NCBI RefSeq assembly: GCF_000439435.1
Contig: NC_021846.1
Span: 558,001 to 622,000 of the forward strand
Direction: 5' to 3'
Length of the DNA stretch: 64,000 nt
From: Spiroplasma taiwanense CT-1
GTDB taxonomy: Bacteria; Bacillota_I; Bacilli_A; Mycoplasmatales; Mycoplasmataceae
Shown here: piece after piece, positions 10,136 through 21,716 of the stretch
Position numbering within the stretch: position 1 is the first letter of the stretch
Layout of the letters: the number at the start of each line of letters is the position of its first letter
Made by a program: the position numbers and the translations under genes
Notes under the pieces: model-generated
Told to the model about the DNA's origin: nothing
The model's database searches: none
What the model saw: only the letters and a program-made list of their open reading frames with translations

Positions 10136-10885
10136 ATGAATTTTCAAAGAATATTTGCTTTTTCTAAAAAAAATTTAATTGAGTTATTAACTGATAAAAT
10201 TGCAATTTTTATGACAATTTTATTTCCTTTTATATTTTTAATATTTTTTTTAATTATTGGTGTTTTAAGAATTCCTGAAACAAATCATTTGGAATATTTT
10301 TACAGAACACTTACAATTAGTACTTTGTTTGCATATGTTTTATTATGTTTATATATTGTTAGTGCAATTTCTAAAGAAAAAAAGACAGGTCTTTTAAAAA
10401 GAATTGCAATTTCACCAATAAAGCCAGTGGAAATAATAATTGGATATTCAATTCCATATATTATATTAGGATATTTTGAATTTTTATTTTTATCAATTAT
10501 TACTTTTTGTTTTGGAATGAACTTTAATGTATCATTTTTATTAAATTTTATTATTTTAATTCCAATTTTATTGTTTTTTATTTCTTTTGCTATTTTGTTT
10601 GGTTCACTTGTAAATGAAAAAATGGCAGGAGTAGTTGGAATAATAGTAACGGGTGGTATTTTTATTTTTACTCCATATTTTTTAGATATTTCAATAAATT
10701 CTGTTGATGCTATGAGTATAATTTCATATATTTTACCTTTTGCAAATATTTATGATTCTATATTTAAATCAATTACATCAGAATTTAATTTTATTATTGT
10801 AAATATTTTTATAACTATTATTTATTCATGTTTATTTGTTTGAGGTTCAGGAGCAGTTTTAAAATTAGTTTTAAGAAAAAAATAA
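10136..10885 (+). CDS. ABC-2 type transporter permease
   Basis: 249 residues with six hydrophobic helices in the ABC2_membrane arrangement: a helix after the cytoplasmic N-terminus (IFMTILFPFIFLIFFLIIGV), two around 60-110, two around 120-170 and one at the C-terminus. The loop SKEKKTGLLKRIAISPIKP is the typical coupling region. TGA near 10841 is Trp. The start abuts the ATPase stop and has ACGGAGGG in front, so the pair is translationally coupled. Forms the membrane half of the exporter with the ATPase. Confidence 0.88.
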
Positions 10886-10909
10886 AAAACACATTTTAAA
10901 TGTGTTTTT
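10885..10909 (+). terminator. Rho-independent terminator
   Basis: AAAAACACATTT, one-base loop, AAATGTGTTTTT directly after the permease stop. Symmetric A/T flanks mean it could also serve the convergent rpsT gene. Confidence 0.8.
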
Positions 10910-10931
10910 TTAAAAATCTTTATAAATTATA

Positions 10932-11174
10932 TTATTTCATAAGTCTAGATTTTTCTCTAGCTGCTTTATTTGCTTTGTATATTCCTTTAGTAACTGATTT
11001 GTCTATTAAACTAACAGCTTCACTTACTAAAACATCTTTTTCTTTTAAATCCTCAGATTTTGCAACTAGTGCTTTTTTTATAGCAGTTTTAACTTTACTT
11101 CTAAATGCTTTATTTGCAAGTCTAGATTTTTCATTTGTTAAAATACGTTTTTCTTGTGATTTTATATTTGCCAT
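10932..11174 (-). CDS. rpsT: Small ribosomal subunit protein bS20
   Basis: 80 residues, usual length for S20. Starts MANIKSQEKRILTNEKSRLA, the family's conserved basic N-terminus that binds 16S rRNA, and ends NKAAREKSRLMK. AGGAGGT lies seven bases before the ATG. Stands alone between convergent and divergent neighbours. Ribosome assembly protein of the 30S body. Confidence 0.95.
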   Translation of the reverse strand: MANIKSQEKRILTNEKSRLANKAFRSKVKTAIKKALVAKSEDLKEKDVLVSEAVSLIDKSVTKGIYKANKAAREKSRLMK

Positions 11175-11370
11175 TTTAATACCTCCTTTAAGTAAGAATT
11201 ATATATACAAATAAAGTATATAGTAAAAATGGTTATTTTTTAAAAAAAATTAAAAATATTGTATATTTTTAATATATTATTTAAGTAAATAGTTAAAAAA
11301 AGGAATGTTATAAATGTAAGAAATAAAATTATTTTTTATTTTAGTAATTAAGTATATAAAGGTGATTTAA

Positions 11371-12321
11371 ATGATATTTGTTCAATCAAAAGATGATTTT
11401 TTAGTAAAAAAACAAGTAAATAAATTAATCGAAAAAATAAATATTAACAATCAATATGAAATTTACGAATACTCATTAATTGATGATTCAGTAATTAAGA
11501 TTCTGGAAGAAATTAAAACATATTCATTTTTTTCAAATAAAAAAATAATAATAATTAATGATTGTTGATTTGTTAATGAAAGTAAAATTAAATTGCATAA
11601 AGATTTTGATATTAAATATATTGAAGAGATTTTTAATATCAAAAATACTGAAGTAGAAATAATCATGTCTTTAAATTCTGAAAAATTTTCAAAAAAATTA
11701 AAGATTGCAAAACTTACAGAACAAAATGTTAGATTATTTAAAATTGAATTGCCTACATATAATCAAAAGAAAGACATTTTTATAAGAAAAATGCAAAAAG
11801 CAAATATTGATTTTGATCATAAATCAGTTGATTTATTCATTGAAAAAATACCAGAAAGTATGCAAATTTTTTCAAATGAAATTGATAAATTATTATCATT
11901 AAATAAATACATTGATAATAATTTAATTGAAGAAATTGTTTCAAAGTATTATAGCTATGATACATTTGAAATTGCAAATTGTTTTATTTCAAATGACATA
12001 AGTAATTTTTTAACTCAATGAAGTTCTTATAAGCAAATGAATAATGATATTTTTTCATTTATAGCATTGTTATCAAGTAATTTTATTTTATTAAGAAATA
12101 TTCTTTTATGTAAAAAATTAAATTATTCAAATAATGAAATTTTTTCAAAATTAAATGTAAATCCATATAGAATGACAAAATTATTGGAAAAAAATAGATT
12201 AAATATAGAGCAGATAAATGATAAAATCAAGGTGATGTATTCTTTAGAAAAGAACATTAAAAATGGAAAATATGATAGCAAAGTTATTCCTGAAATTAAA
12301 TTTCTAAAGATGTTTTTTTAA
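11371..12321 (+). CDS. holA: DNA polymerase III delta subunit (clamp-loader)
   Basis: 316 residues, normal for HolA. N-terminal MIFVQSKDDFLVKKQVNKLI matches the family start (Y/F-L-L-x-G-x-D-x-F-L), followed by EEIKTYSFFSNKKIIIINDC, the delta-domain strand pattern, and the C-terminal helical collar domain (FSFIALLSSNFILLRNILLC). It is the subunit that opens the beta clamp for loading. TGA at 11566 and 12019 are Trp. GGTGATTTAA precedes the ATG. A hairpin without a clear T-run follows at 12319-12343. Divergent from rpsT, a frequent arrangement in Firmicutes and Mollicutes. Confidence 0.85.
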
Positions 12322-12361
12322 TCTAATGAAATTAGATTAAAAACAGAAGGGAAGAAAAAAA

Positions 12362-13804
12362 TTGGAAGCTAACAAAATATACCAAAATTCAATTACAACA
12401 TTAGCTAATCTAATTAAAAATGAGAAGTTAAGAACAAATCTTTTGTATTTAATTGAATTAAAAACACAATCAATTCAAATTATAAATAATTTATTAGTTT
12501 TAGAATTAGAACATGAATGTACATTTAAAGATAAAAAATGAAGTGCAATTTTTGGAAAATCACTAGTGAATATTTTAAAAGAAAAAATTAAATTTGAAAA
12601 ACAAGATAATAAAAGTTTAGAAGATATTTTATCAGACATTGTTTTTTTTCAAACATATTGTTTTAATAACCTACAAGTTTCAAGAGATGAATTGACCAAT
12701 GAAAGTTTTGAAATAACAGAAGACTTTGTTAAGGAAAATTCAAAAATAACAGAAGAATTAAAAGCAAAATATGGAGAAACTGTTACTCCTGAACCTGAGG
12801 TTGTTGATAAACAAAAAGAAAAACCAAATGATAAGAAAAGTAATAAAACAGCGGGTGCTGGAATTGGGGGAGGACCCATCCCGGGATTTAATAGTCAATT
12901 TAATAATACTTTTACCCAAAATGGTAATCTTCCATTGCATCCACTTCAAGATCAAAGATTTTATCCATATAATGGAAAACCAAAATATATGAAATATTTT
13001 AAATGAGGTTTAGGGGTTTCTTTAATTTTAAGCGCATTATTTTATTTTGTTATTTCATTGTTTATAACTTTTGATTATTTTACAATAAATAAAGATACTC
13101 TAAATGGTTTAAGTTCAGTTGATCAAACTGTTTTGGAAAAATTTACTTCAATAAAATGAACTTTAAGTAATTCAATATATTCTAGTGGAGCAAATGGTAT
13201 TTTTGGAATAATAATATTAATTTTGATGGTTTTAATGATTGGATGGATAGTTTATACAATAGTTCAACCACCAAAAATATATAAAGAAAAATTTATGATT
13301 CCAGGAATGACACTTGTTGTTCCATCAATGTTTATATTTATGATGATTTTTTCTTTTCTAAATGGATTTAAGTTTTTGTTTGGAACAGATATACAATTAA
13401 GTGTTCTGGCAAGTTATTTTGGTAACGAAATTTTGGGCAAAGAGGGCGATGCACTAAATACTTGAGCAAATGAAAATAAAGCTTGATTGACAGAACTATC
13501 TTCATTATTGGATGGAGAATTAAACTTTACATTATTGCGCGTTTTATTATGATTATTCTTTATTTCATTAATTGCATCAGGAGTTATCATTGTTTTAATA
13601 TTAATTCTAAATCCAAAAATTGATAGACAAAAACTTTCTTTTGCAAATGAAGAATATCAAAAAATGATTACAGCTGCAATGCAAGGACAAAAATATGAAA
13701 TTGATTCATCAATTTATGAACCTCAAGATGAAATTGATGCTTTTAATGAAGAATTAAAAAATCGTCAAGAGAAAAAAAAATACGATCAAGAAGATGAACA
13801 ATAA
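12362..13804 (+). CDS. Lineage-specific membrane protein with Gly/Pro linker
   Basis: 480 residues from TTG 12362, chosen for the AAGGGAAG ribosome-binding site; no ATG fits. Residues 1-120 are soluble and helical; 140-200 form a Pro/Gly/Asn-rich linker (GAGIGGGPIPGFNSQFNN); then four hydrophobic helices: about 217-240, 285-305, 318-340 and 398-420; the tail is acidic and Gln-rich. The linker is more GC-rich than its surroundings. In-frame TGA codons are Trp. A cytoplasmic N-terminal domain tethered to a membrane domain is the simplest reading. I do not recognise the family. Confidence 0.75.
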
Positions 13805-13820
13805 TTAAAAATATTTTTAG

Positions 13821-13850
13821 AAATAAACTAGTACAACTAGTTTATTTTTT
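13821..13850 (+). terminator. Rho-independent terminator
   Basis: AAATAAACTAGT and ACTAGTTTATTT with an ACA loop, followed by T's, 16 bases after the preceding stop. Confidence 0.85.
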
Positions 13851-13878
13851 TATCTATAATATATATAGAGGTAAAGAA

Positions 13879-14157
13879 ATGAGTTATTATTATAAACATA
13901 AATACGGTTTTTCAACGCATTCAATTCAAAGAATAAGGCAAAGATTAAGTTTGCCTGATGAAGAGGAATTTAAGTTAAAAGATAAAATTATAAAACTTAT
14001 TGAAAAATCAACTTATAGCTTTGATACTTCAAAGTTTACTTATATTAAAACTCCAAAAAAAGATGTTTATTTTGTAATTGACATAATTACAAATACAATA
14101 ATAACAGCAACCCCAATTAGTGCAAGTAAACAATTATGATTGATTGAAAATGAATAG
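13879..14157 (+). CDS. Small conserved protein, DUF4258-like
   Basis: 92 residues with TGA 14137 as Trp. The pattern FSTHSIQRIRQRLSLPDEEE followed by beta strands (YIKTPKKDVYFVIDIITNTI) resembles the short RelE-fold DUF4258 proteins, whose hallmark is a THAxxRxxER-type helix. No antitoxin-like partner is visible, and it sits 16 bases before the next gene, so a free-standing toxin is unlikely. AGAGGTAAAG precedes the ATG. Confidence 0.6.
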
Positions 14158-14173
14158 ATGAGGTAATTTAAAA

Positions 14174-15214
14174 ATGAAGAAGCTTAAGAAAAACTTAATT
14201 CTTCCAACAGATTTTTTAACAAATTGGTTAAGTGAAAATGATGATGGAACTCTTTCTTTTAAATATATAGATTTTGCAAGTGATAATATTGAGGAAATTG
14301 AAATAGAAAATGAACCATTTATTAAAGTTTTATTTGATAATTTTGATAATTTTGATTCAAACAAGATTTTAAATCAATTTAATCAAATAGCAAAAGTTGC
14401 AAGAGCAATTGTTATTAAAAGAATAAAAAAAGCTAATGGTGAAATAAATTTAACTGGTAAAGAAGTTTTATTTTTAAAATACTTTTATTTTTTAATTACT
14501 CTAATTAATGGGGAATATAAATATGCATTTGAAAATGTAAATCAAAAATATAGAGTTTTTGATGTATTGAATGAAGAAGTTGATTTAAAAATAAGGGTTA
14601 CAATTTTAAATGTTTTAAGTTATGTTTTATTTGAAATGTATGACTATATTTTTAGTCAAAGAACATTTGAAAGTTTATATGAATATGTTGAAAATTCATC
14701 AGTTAATTTTGATTATCAAGAATATCAAAAAAGAATTATTGTACCAATTGAAGCATTAAGAAATCAAAACTATAAATTTGTTGATGTTTATTTTCATAAT
14801 ATTGTTAATAATACTTTTTTTAAATTTTTTGAAGTAAATCAGTTGGATAGAAGTGGCTTTTTATTGACAAATAAGACAATTGCAAATTTTATTGACGATA
14901 GAACAAAATTTAATATTTTAAGTTTATTCGTAGTTGATCCAAGATGAGCTATAGGAATAGTTAATTTAGGGCCAGGAAGAGGTGAATATAGACCTATGTT
15001 TAAGTATTTAACAAATAATATAATTAATAAAGAAATTATTCCAAATTGCTTAGTTCCTGAACATAAAATTGAAGAAAACGGAATATATTTATCTGGGGAA
15101 CAAAGATTTTCATTTACAGTATTTGAATTAGTAGAAAATCAAGTAAAACTAATTAATGATTGTTTAACATATAGAGATTTAAAAACTGATTTTGAGCAGT
15201 TTTTAAAATATTAA
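14174..15214 (+). CDS. Hypothetical cytosolic protein
   Basis: 346 residues, no signal peptide or membrane helix, mainly acidic, Asn/Phe-rich and helical. TGA at 14945 is Trp. Distinct spots are GEINLTGKEVLFLKYFYFLI, FVVDPRWAIGIVNLGPGRGE and LSGEQRFSFTVFELVENQVK. Follows the DUF4258-like gene at 16 bases with GATGAGGTAA in front, so the two form an operon. I do not recognise a family. Confidence 0.7.
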
Positions 15215-15295
15215 ATTTTTTATACTTTTTAATTAGCACTCAAAATTCATTATGGTAAACTAATTATATGCTTTATAGGGAGGAATTTGAGAATT

Positions 15296-15763
15296 ATGAA
15301 ATTATCATGAGCATTTCTTGTAGGAAATTTTTTCTTACTAATTATATTTTCAATGTTATTTTATCTTTTACAAGATAGTAAGTTTTATATTTATGAATGA
15401 TTTTGGGGAAGTAGTTTTCCAGGAAATCAAATAAATATTTGACCTGTAATTATAATTGTATTTTCATGAATTGGTGCTGCAATAGGAATTTTAATTTTAT
15501 TTTTAAATTTTAGAGAAAATGTTGATTTAAATAAAATATCGATATATATTATTATTGCAATTAATATAATAATTTTAATTTCAGCAATATTAATTATTAC
15601 ATCAGCTATTATGTGAAAAAGTGATAAAAGATTATCATTAGTAGTTTTTTCATTTTTATCAATTTTTTCAATTTCGACTATTGGAACAACTTTTTGAGTT
15701 GTTAAAAATGAACTTTTAAAAGGAAAAACTAAAATTAAAAATGATATTGAAGAATCAAAATAA
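15296..15763 (+). CDS. Four-helix membrane protein
   Basis: 155 residues, ATG behind AGGGAGGAATTTGAGAATT. Four hydrophobic helices near residues 5-25, 45-65, 80-103 and 114-133, and a short basic tail. Several TGA codons are Trp, which is common at membrane borders here. No family recognised. Confidence 0.7.
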
Positions 15764-15786
15764 AATTTTAGTTAGATTAATAAAGG

Positions 15787-15827
15787 AAAATTTTAAATAA
15801 AAAAGTTACTTTTTTATTTAAAATTTT
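15787..15827 (+). terminator. Terminator-like perfect inverted repeat
   Basis: Two 20-base arms (15787-15806 and 15808-15827) around one unpaired base, followed by T's. It ends the four-helix gene. Confidence 0.8.
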
Positions 15828-15912
15828 TTTATTTCGTAAATGAACTGTTAATTTTGCTGTTTTAAAAGTTAATAAAATAGTGTATAATAATTATAATTCT
15901 GAGGAAATATAC

Positions 15913-17448
15913 ATGGATAAAATAAAATTATTATCAAAAAATAAAAAAGCAAAATTTATGTTGTGATTTTTATTAATTTTTTCTTTAATTTCTTTTTTAT
16001 TTGGTATTTTATTATTTATTTCACCAGCCATTAACGACGAAAATATTAATAATATAAATAATTTATTTTTAAATAAAGAAGATCAAACTCAAGGATATAA
16101 ATCTTTTTTTCTGATTTTTTTAGTTAATTTAAATGGTAATTTTGTTATTATGACAAGTACTATTTTAATTATTTGACTTCCTTTTGCATTTGGATTAATT
16201 GGAATAATTTTATTTTCATCTAGATTTATTATTCATTTAGTTGGTTATAATTCAAAGACAAAAAATGGTGTTGCAAGAATTGTTAAACCAATTAGAAGTT
16301 ATCAATTGACAATGATTTTTGCTTGAATATGACTTATTTTATTATCTTTTATATTATTAATTGCATATTTATCTGCCTCACCGTTTCTAGTTGGTTCTAC
16401 TTGAGTTTTTAGTTTTACAGGTGCTCCTGTAATTTCTCCTGAAAGTTTGGAAATACCTAATCTTTTACAAGGCCAATTTTCAAATATTTATTGATTAACT
16501 TATTCTTTATTTTCTGAATTAAATTTGGGTATTACAGCTGAAGTAGATTCTGGAAATAAGTGAATGTGAGTTTTAATGCCTGTAATTATTCAACTAATTT
16601 TTTTATTTTTTTCATTTATTGGTGTAGTTTTAGGTGAGTGTAGTTGGTGATCAATTAACTTAAAGGTTTTAGAAAGTATTGACTCACAAGTTGGAACACA
16701 ATTATCTCATGAATATACTAAAATTGAAAAACCTATAATTAAAAAGGAAAAAATCAAAAAGACAAAAGTTAAAAAGGAAAAAGAAATAATAAAAGATCAA
16801 ACAGATAATGATATTGTTACTTCAGTTGTTAAAATAAAGAAAGTAAAAGAAAAATATTCTAATAAAAAATTAGAAGCAATTTTATATTATAAAAAATTAA
16901 TAAAGTTACTTGAAGAGTCAGGCAATTTAAATTCTTCTTTATATAAAAATGCAATAGAAAAGTTAGATATTTTTAGTAAAAATGAAATTAGTGATTGAAA
17001 TGAAGTAACAAATCAAATTGAATTGGAAATGGAAAATTATACATCAACAGATCAAAAATTTATTGCTTTAATTGAACAATTAATGGAAAATTCAAAAATT
17101 AATTTATTTGGTAAATATAAACATGACCTGGTTAATTTAATAAAAGAATATAATAAAGCGTTAATTTCTAAAGACTTATTTGAAGCTGAAATTAAATTAG
17201 AACAAATATTTGCAATTACTTTTAGAAAAGAAGAATTATTAGCAAAAGTTGGATTTTGCTTAAAAAATAGGATACTTACAAATTATAAGTATATTGATGA
17301 AAATTTAAATGTAATTAAAAGACTAAACGAAGCAAGAGAATTTGATGATATTGATGGTTATAGAAAAATTTGTTTTGAAATAATTAAGCAAATGTCACCA
17401 ATTAAACCAATAATTAGTAGTTATATTGAGAAAATAATTTATAATTAA
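15913..17448 (+). CDS. Large membrane protein with Lys-rich cytoplasmic tail
   Basis: 511 residues from an ATG with GAGGAAATATAC in front. Helices near residues 16-37, 75-110, 136-160 and 220-240, extracellular-looking loops (SPESLEIPNLLQGQFSNIYW), then a charged linker (KKEKIKKTKVKKEKEIIK) and a C-terminal helical domain of about 220 residues. Five or more TGA codons are Trp. Similar in design to the 480-residue protein upstream, possibly a shared surface or division-related system. Function unknown. Confidence 0.7.
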
Positions 17449-17450
17449 TT

Positions 17451-17484
17451 AAAAGAAAAATCATATTATTATGATTCTTTTTTT
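17451..17484 (+). terminator. Rho-independent terminator
   Basis: Imperfect hairpin with AAAAATCATA and TATGATT arms followed by T7, directly after the preceding stop. Confidence 0.7.
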
Positions 17485-17502
17485 AAAGAAAAGGTGTTTT
17501 TA

Positions 17503-18081
17503 ATGATAATTATTGGAGTTAGTGGTGTGATTGGTTCTGGTAAATCAACAATGCTAGAACATTTAAATAAAATGGATGGTGTAAAAGTAATTGAAGCAGA
17601 TAAAATTTCAAAGCTAGTCTTAAATGATGAAAGTATAAAAGAGTTTTTAAGAGACCAAATTTCTGAAGTAATTGAAAATAATGAAATAAATAGATCATTG
17701 TTGAGAAATAAGGTTTTTAATGATCATGAATTAAATGAGAAATTTACAAGTAAAATGTGACCTTTGATTTCAAAGGAAATTAATAATTTAATTTCCAAAC
17801 TGAATTTGAATTATTATAAATTAGTTTTTGTAGAAGCAGCTGTAATTACTGGATTGCAAGTAAAATTTGATAAAACTATTTTACTAGAAAAAGAAAATAA
17901 TAAAAGAATTAAAAGTGTTCAATTTAGGGATAAACGAGATCATCAAGAAATTGAATCAATTTCAAAATTTCAAATGGAAAAAATAAAAAATTATAAGTTT
18001 GACTTTATTTTAGAAAATAATTCAAATAAGGAAAAATTCTATAAAGATATTGATAATTTAATAAATAAAATTAAGAAATAA
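17503..18081 (+). CDS. coaE: Dephospho-CoA kinase
   Basis: 192 residues, near the usual 195-205. P-loop GVSGVIGSGKST at residues 5-16, then EADKISKLVL (the D-A-D region binding dephospho-CoA), WPLISKEI, and VFVEAAVITGLQVKFDKTIL (the family's V-P-L-L-F-E substrate-binding stretch, here divergent), and RDKRDHQE as the lid. Catalyses the last step of CoA synthesis. TGA 17758 is Trp. ATG 17503 is preferred over upstream starts because AAAAGGTG precedes it by eight bases. Confidence 0.88.
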
Positions 18082-18111
18082 AAAAGCAAATGAAATAAAT
18101 ATAATAATTAT

Positions 18112-18834
18112 CTATTTTTCGTTATTTTCTTTTTTTGTTTTATTAACTTGACTATTATTCTTAGTTTGTAAGTTTTTTGAAATGGGTGCTTTACTTGAAG
18201 AAGTTTTCTTAATATTTATATCTTTTTTCTTTTTTCCACTTTTCTCGTCAATTATTCCAACTTGTATTAAAGCTTCTTTAACAGCATCTTGAATTAATTC
18301 TTGTGTTTCTTCTTTTGTAAAAAGTTTTTCTCTATTTTCTTTAGTAGTAGTTGCTTTTTTTGCATTTGCATTTTTTTTAACTAAATTAGTAGATAAATTT
18401 TTAGAATTAGTTTCTTTTTTGATTGAGCTCTTTTTAATAGCTTTTTTTGTGATAGGGGGGACTAAATTTTCTTCTTCAGAGGAAAGGGGGGAGTCTCCTG
18501 ACATTTTTGCTCTTAAAGCAGCCATCCTATCACCTATTTCAGATTCAATAACAACTTGTCCTATTTCTTCATTAACATTGTCTATTCCCACAATGTTTTT
18601 TTGTTCTTGAATTCTTTGCTTAGCTTTTTCTAAAATATCTCCAAGTGTACCAGGTAAATGCTCTCTTTTTTTATCTTCAACTTTTAATTCTTCTTCGGTT
18701 TGTGTACCGTGTAATCTTCTTACCTTAGCACCAATATCTTCTTCAATTTCCTTATTTTTATTAAAAACATTTTGTAATTCACACACATGTATTTTTAAGT
18801 GAGTGGGGCAAAACTTTGGTGCAAAACTACTCAT
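18112..18834 (-). CDS. Hypothetical Lys/Ser-rich protein
   Basis: 240 residues. N-terminus SFAPKFCPTHLKIHVCEL contains Cys-Xn-His-Xn-Cys that might bind metal; the middle is charged helical (LPGTLGDILEKAKQRIQEQK), and the last 100 residues are a low-complexity Lys/Ser/Asn tail interrupted by the helix EETQELIQDAVKEALIQVG. GC-rich runs such as GGGGGG and CCCCCC at 18455-18495 differ from the local base composition. No family recognised. Confidence 0.65.
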   Translation of the reverse strand: MSSFAPKFCPTHLKIHVCELQNVFNKNKEIEEDIGAKVRRLHGTQTEEELKVEDKKREHLPGTLGDILEKAKQRIQEQKNIVGIDNVNEEIGQVVIESEIGDRMAALRAKMSGDSPLSSEEENLVPPITKKAIKKSSIKKETNSKNLSTNLVKKNANAKKATTTKENREKLFTKEETQELIQDAVKEALIQVGIIDEKSGKKKKDINIKKTSSSKAPISKNLQTKNNSQVNKTKKENNEK

Positions 18835-18900
18835 ATAACCTCCATATATTGATAATATAATTTTAACATTTTAATAAATAAAAATAGATTTGACTTTATT

Positions 18901-18940
18901 TTTTTAATTAGTGTATATTACAATATACACTAATTAAAAA
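18901..18940. terminator. Bidirectional terminator
   Basis: Perfect 19-base arms (18901-18919 and 18922-18940) with a two-base loop, T-run on both strands. The stop codon of the SprT-like gene lies inside the right arm. Confidence 0.85.
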
Positions 18941-19550
18941 TTTTGAAATTTAAATTACAATCCAAACATTTTATATTCAATTCTTTTTCTCTTGTATTGT
19001 TAATAATTGTGTTACACCCTTTACATATATATTTTTTAGATTTATTATATCCTTTTGGTGTATGTTCAATAGCATCTTTATGAATTAATTTTTTAAATAC
19101 ATTTATATTAAAGTCAATTCTATTATTTATTAATCAAATTAATTCTTCACTAAGTTCTGTATATGCAAAACCTAATCTTACATCTCGAGATTTAATTTTT
19201 AATTTTGCAATATTTATTGCTGTATTTCTAAAATTTTTGTTATGTCTTTGATTATTCTCAGTATCTTTTAAATTATTTTCAAAATTAAATTGATGAATCA
19301 TTTCATGAAGTAATACACCAATTATTTTTAAATAATCTCCATTTAAAGCTAATGTTCAAATAGTTATTTGATTTCTTTTATCACTTCAATCTTTTGAAGT
19401 AGAAAAGTGACCCAAAGTTAATCTATTTTTTCTTATGCTTGTTTCAATATTTATTTTGATTGGTTGAAGAGAATTATCAAAAAGAATTTTATTTAGTTGA
19501 TTGTGTATTGAATGTAATTCAAGTATTAAATCATCAATTCTGTATTCCAT
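18930..19550 (-). CDS. SprT-like zinc metalloprotease-fold protein
   Basis: 206 residues. HEMIHQ (HExxH) zinc motif in IGVLLHEMIHQFNFENN, preceded by the SprT pattern LTLGHFSTSKDW and ITIWTLALNGDYLKI, followed by RHNKNFRNTAINIA, and a C-terminal zinc ribbon CKGC...CLDC. This is the SprT/Spartan architecture; eukaryotic relatives cleave DNA-protein crosslinks, bacterial role uncertain. AGGAGG lies just before the ATG and overlaps the dinB stop, so it is the last gene of the tlyA-dinB operon, a DNA-repair-compatible context. Confidence 0.82.
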
Positions 19551-19564
19551 TTATGTAAATCCTC

Positions 19565-20878
19565 CTATTTTTTCTTACTTCATTTATCTATTATTTGATT
19601 ATTCGAAATATGTACGTCATCATTCTTTAAAAATTTTGATTGACTTATATTTTTATTCATATATTTCAATAATTTTTCACCAGTAAAAATTTTTTCTTTT
19701 CCAAATTTTAAATTTAAATTGTAAATTATTTTTTCTATTTCATTAAAATTTAATGTTTCATCTAAATTTATTTGATCTATTGAAAGTTGTTTCACTTCTT
19801 CAATTTGATTAGAAAGTTTTGATAATCTAACTCCAAGTAATAAAATAGGATCTCCTTCTCATAGTTCATAAAAACATTCTTTTGCAATAGAATAAATCTT
19901 TTCAACATTATTTGTTGGTTTTGAAATTGATTCTTGCTTTGTAATATGTTTTTTTCTTTTTTGTTCATTATAAATTTCAAATGAGTTATCTTCTAAAAAT
20001 TTTAAAACAATTGAAACTGTTGAACCTTGTAAATATCTTTGCTTAGCTCTGTTAGAAACTTTTAAACTTAATTCATAAATCATTTCTTCAATTTCATCAG
20101 AATCTGTTGTTGTAAAGTTTAAAGTTAATTCGTTACCAATACTTTTAAATTCACTTGCATCACGTGAAATTTTATTTTCACCTTTTCCATTTGCCCAATA
20201 TCATAATACCAAACCTCTTTTTCCAAAAAATTTTGAAATTCTATTTACATCAAAAAAAGCTAAATCTTTTATTGTAAAAATATTAAATTCATTAAATTTT
20301 TTTTCTGTCGAAGGACCAACCATAAACATTTTTCTAACCTCAAGTGGTCAAAGTTTTTCTTCAATTTCTTCTTCTAATAAAAATGAAATTCCATTTGGTT
20401 TATTAAATTCAACTGCCATTTTAGCTAAAAATTTATTTGTACTAATTCCAATTGAACATGTTAATTTAGTTAGTTTAAATATTTTATTAATAATTGTTTG
20501 AGCAGTTTTTTTAACACTTCCATATTTTTTTCAAATATTTGTAACATCAATATAACATTCATCAATTGATGCAACTTCAAAGTTTTTTGTAAAATATTTA
20601 TATATTATTTCAAAAACCATTTCTGAATACTTTATATATAATTTAAAATCAGAATTAACAATGTATAAATCCTTACACAACTCTTTTGCCTTAAAAACAG
20701 GTGTTCCTGCTTTTATTCCAAACTTTCTTGCATTATAATTAGCTGTTGTAACAATTCCTCTTTTATTTGGAGAAGATACAACTAAATTTTTATTTATTAA
20801 ACTTTGATCTTCTGCAATATGACAACTTGCAAAAAATGAATCCATATCTAATAAAAATATAATTCTTTTACTATTCAT
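19565..20878 (-). CDS. dinB: DNA polymerase IV (Y-family translesion polymerase)
   Basis: 437 residues, TGA codons as Trp. Catalytic motifs: FLLDMDSFFASCH (first metal-binding Asp), the palm YNARKFGIKAGTP, and ASIDECYIDVT (SIDE motif). Then ISTNKFLAKMAVEFNKP and the little-finger domain. Longer than E. coli DinB (351) because of a 90-residue C-terminal extension rich in Lys and Asn, where a clamp-binding motif would be expected. ATG 20878 overlaps the tlyA stop by eight bases. Error-prone bypass of damaged template bases. Confidence 0.9.
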
Positions 20879-21689
20879 AATTGTTTTCAAAAAAGTCTCA
20901 ACAAGTATTAATTAAGTTTGAAATATTATTGATATTAAATTTATTTTCAATTTTTTTAGTTTTTTTAATATAACACAAGTATTCAATATTTTTTTTCTTA
21001 TTTCCAAGTATAGGAGATCAAATAATATCTATTATTGAAAAATTATTTTTGTTACAATAATTTAAAACTCTAGTAATAGATTTCATATGTGCTTCTTTTG
21101 AATTTATTTTTCCTTTTTTAACATCTTCTTTATCAGATTCAAACTGTGGTTTTATTAAAATAATACCAACAATATTTTCTCTTATAATATTTTTTAAAGG
21201 AATTAATATTTTTTCTACCGATATAAAACTCACATCGCAACAAAAAAAATCAATTTCTTTTTCAAAAAAATTTATTGTAACATTTCTAAAATTTGTTTTT
21301 TCCAGTGATTTAACTTTTGAATTATTTCTAAGTTTTCAATCTAATTGATTCGTGCCAACATCAACTGCAAAAACAAAACTTGCACCATATTGTAAACAAC
21401 AATCGGTAAATCCACCAGTAGAACTTCCTATATCTAAACAAGTTTTATTTTGTAAATTAATTTTTCATTCTTCAATTGCTTTGTATAATTTTTTTCCAGC
21501 ACGACTTACAAATTCTTTTCCCTGTGCCAACAATTTTATTTTAATTTTTTCTTGATTAAATAATGTTCCTGGTTTAGTAATTTTTTCATCATTAACGAGA
21601 ACTTTACCATCAATTATAAAACCTCTAGCTTTATTTCTATTTTCTACTAAATTTAAATCTAATATTATTTGATCAAGTCTTTGCTTCAT
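20871..21689 (-). CDS. tlyA: TlyA-family rRNA 2'-O-methyltransferase
   Basis: 272 residues. N-terminal S4-like RNA-binding domain ([20 protein letters not shown]...[14 protein letters not shown]), then [19 protein letters not shown] site [51 protein letters not shown], and [10 protein letters not shown]. Full family set in order. Known relatives methylate 16S/23S rRNA cytidines. ATG 21689 has AAAGGA in front. Overlaps dinB and follows a gene of unknown function by 27 bases. Confidence 0.9.
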
Positions 21690-21716
21690 ATTTTTTTTCC
21701 TTTCTACCAATTTATT

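Noticed and set aside
12649-12879. Open frame on the minus strand opposite the 480-residue membrane protein
   Set aside because: It lies wholly within a longer, better supported gene, has no ribosome-binding site and a low-complexity Pro/Leu/Ser composition typical of an antisense shadow.
13879-14157. Free-standing toxin of a toxin-antitoxin pair
   Set aside because: The DUF4258-like similarity is weak and neither neighbour looks like an antitoxin.
15233-15241. TTAGCACTC, the left half of a CIRCE heat-shock operator
   Set aside because: No GAGTGCTAA right half follows within the required spacing, and the downstream gene is a small membrane protein, not a chaperone.
21352-21555. Plus-strand open frame opposite tlyA
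   Set aside because: Shadow of the conserved methyltransferase; no ribosome-binding site.
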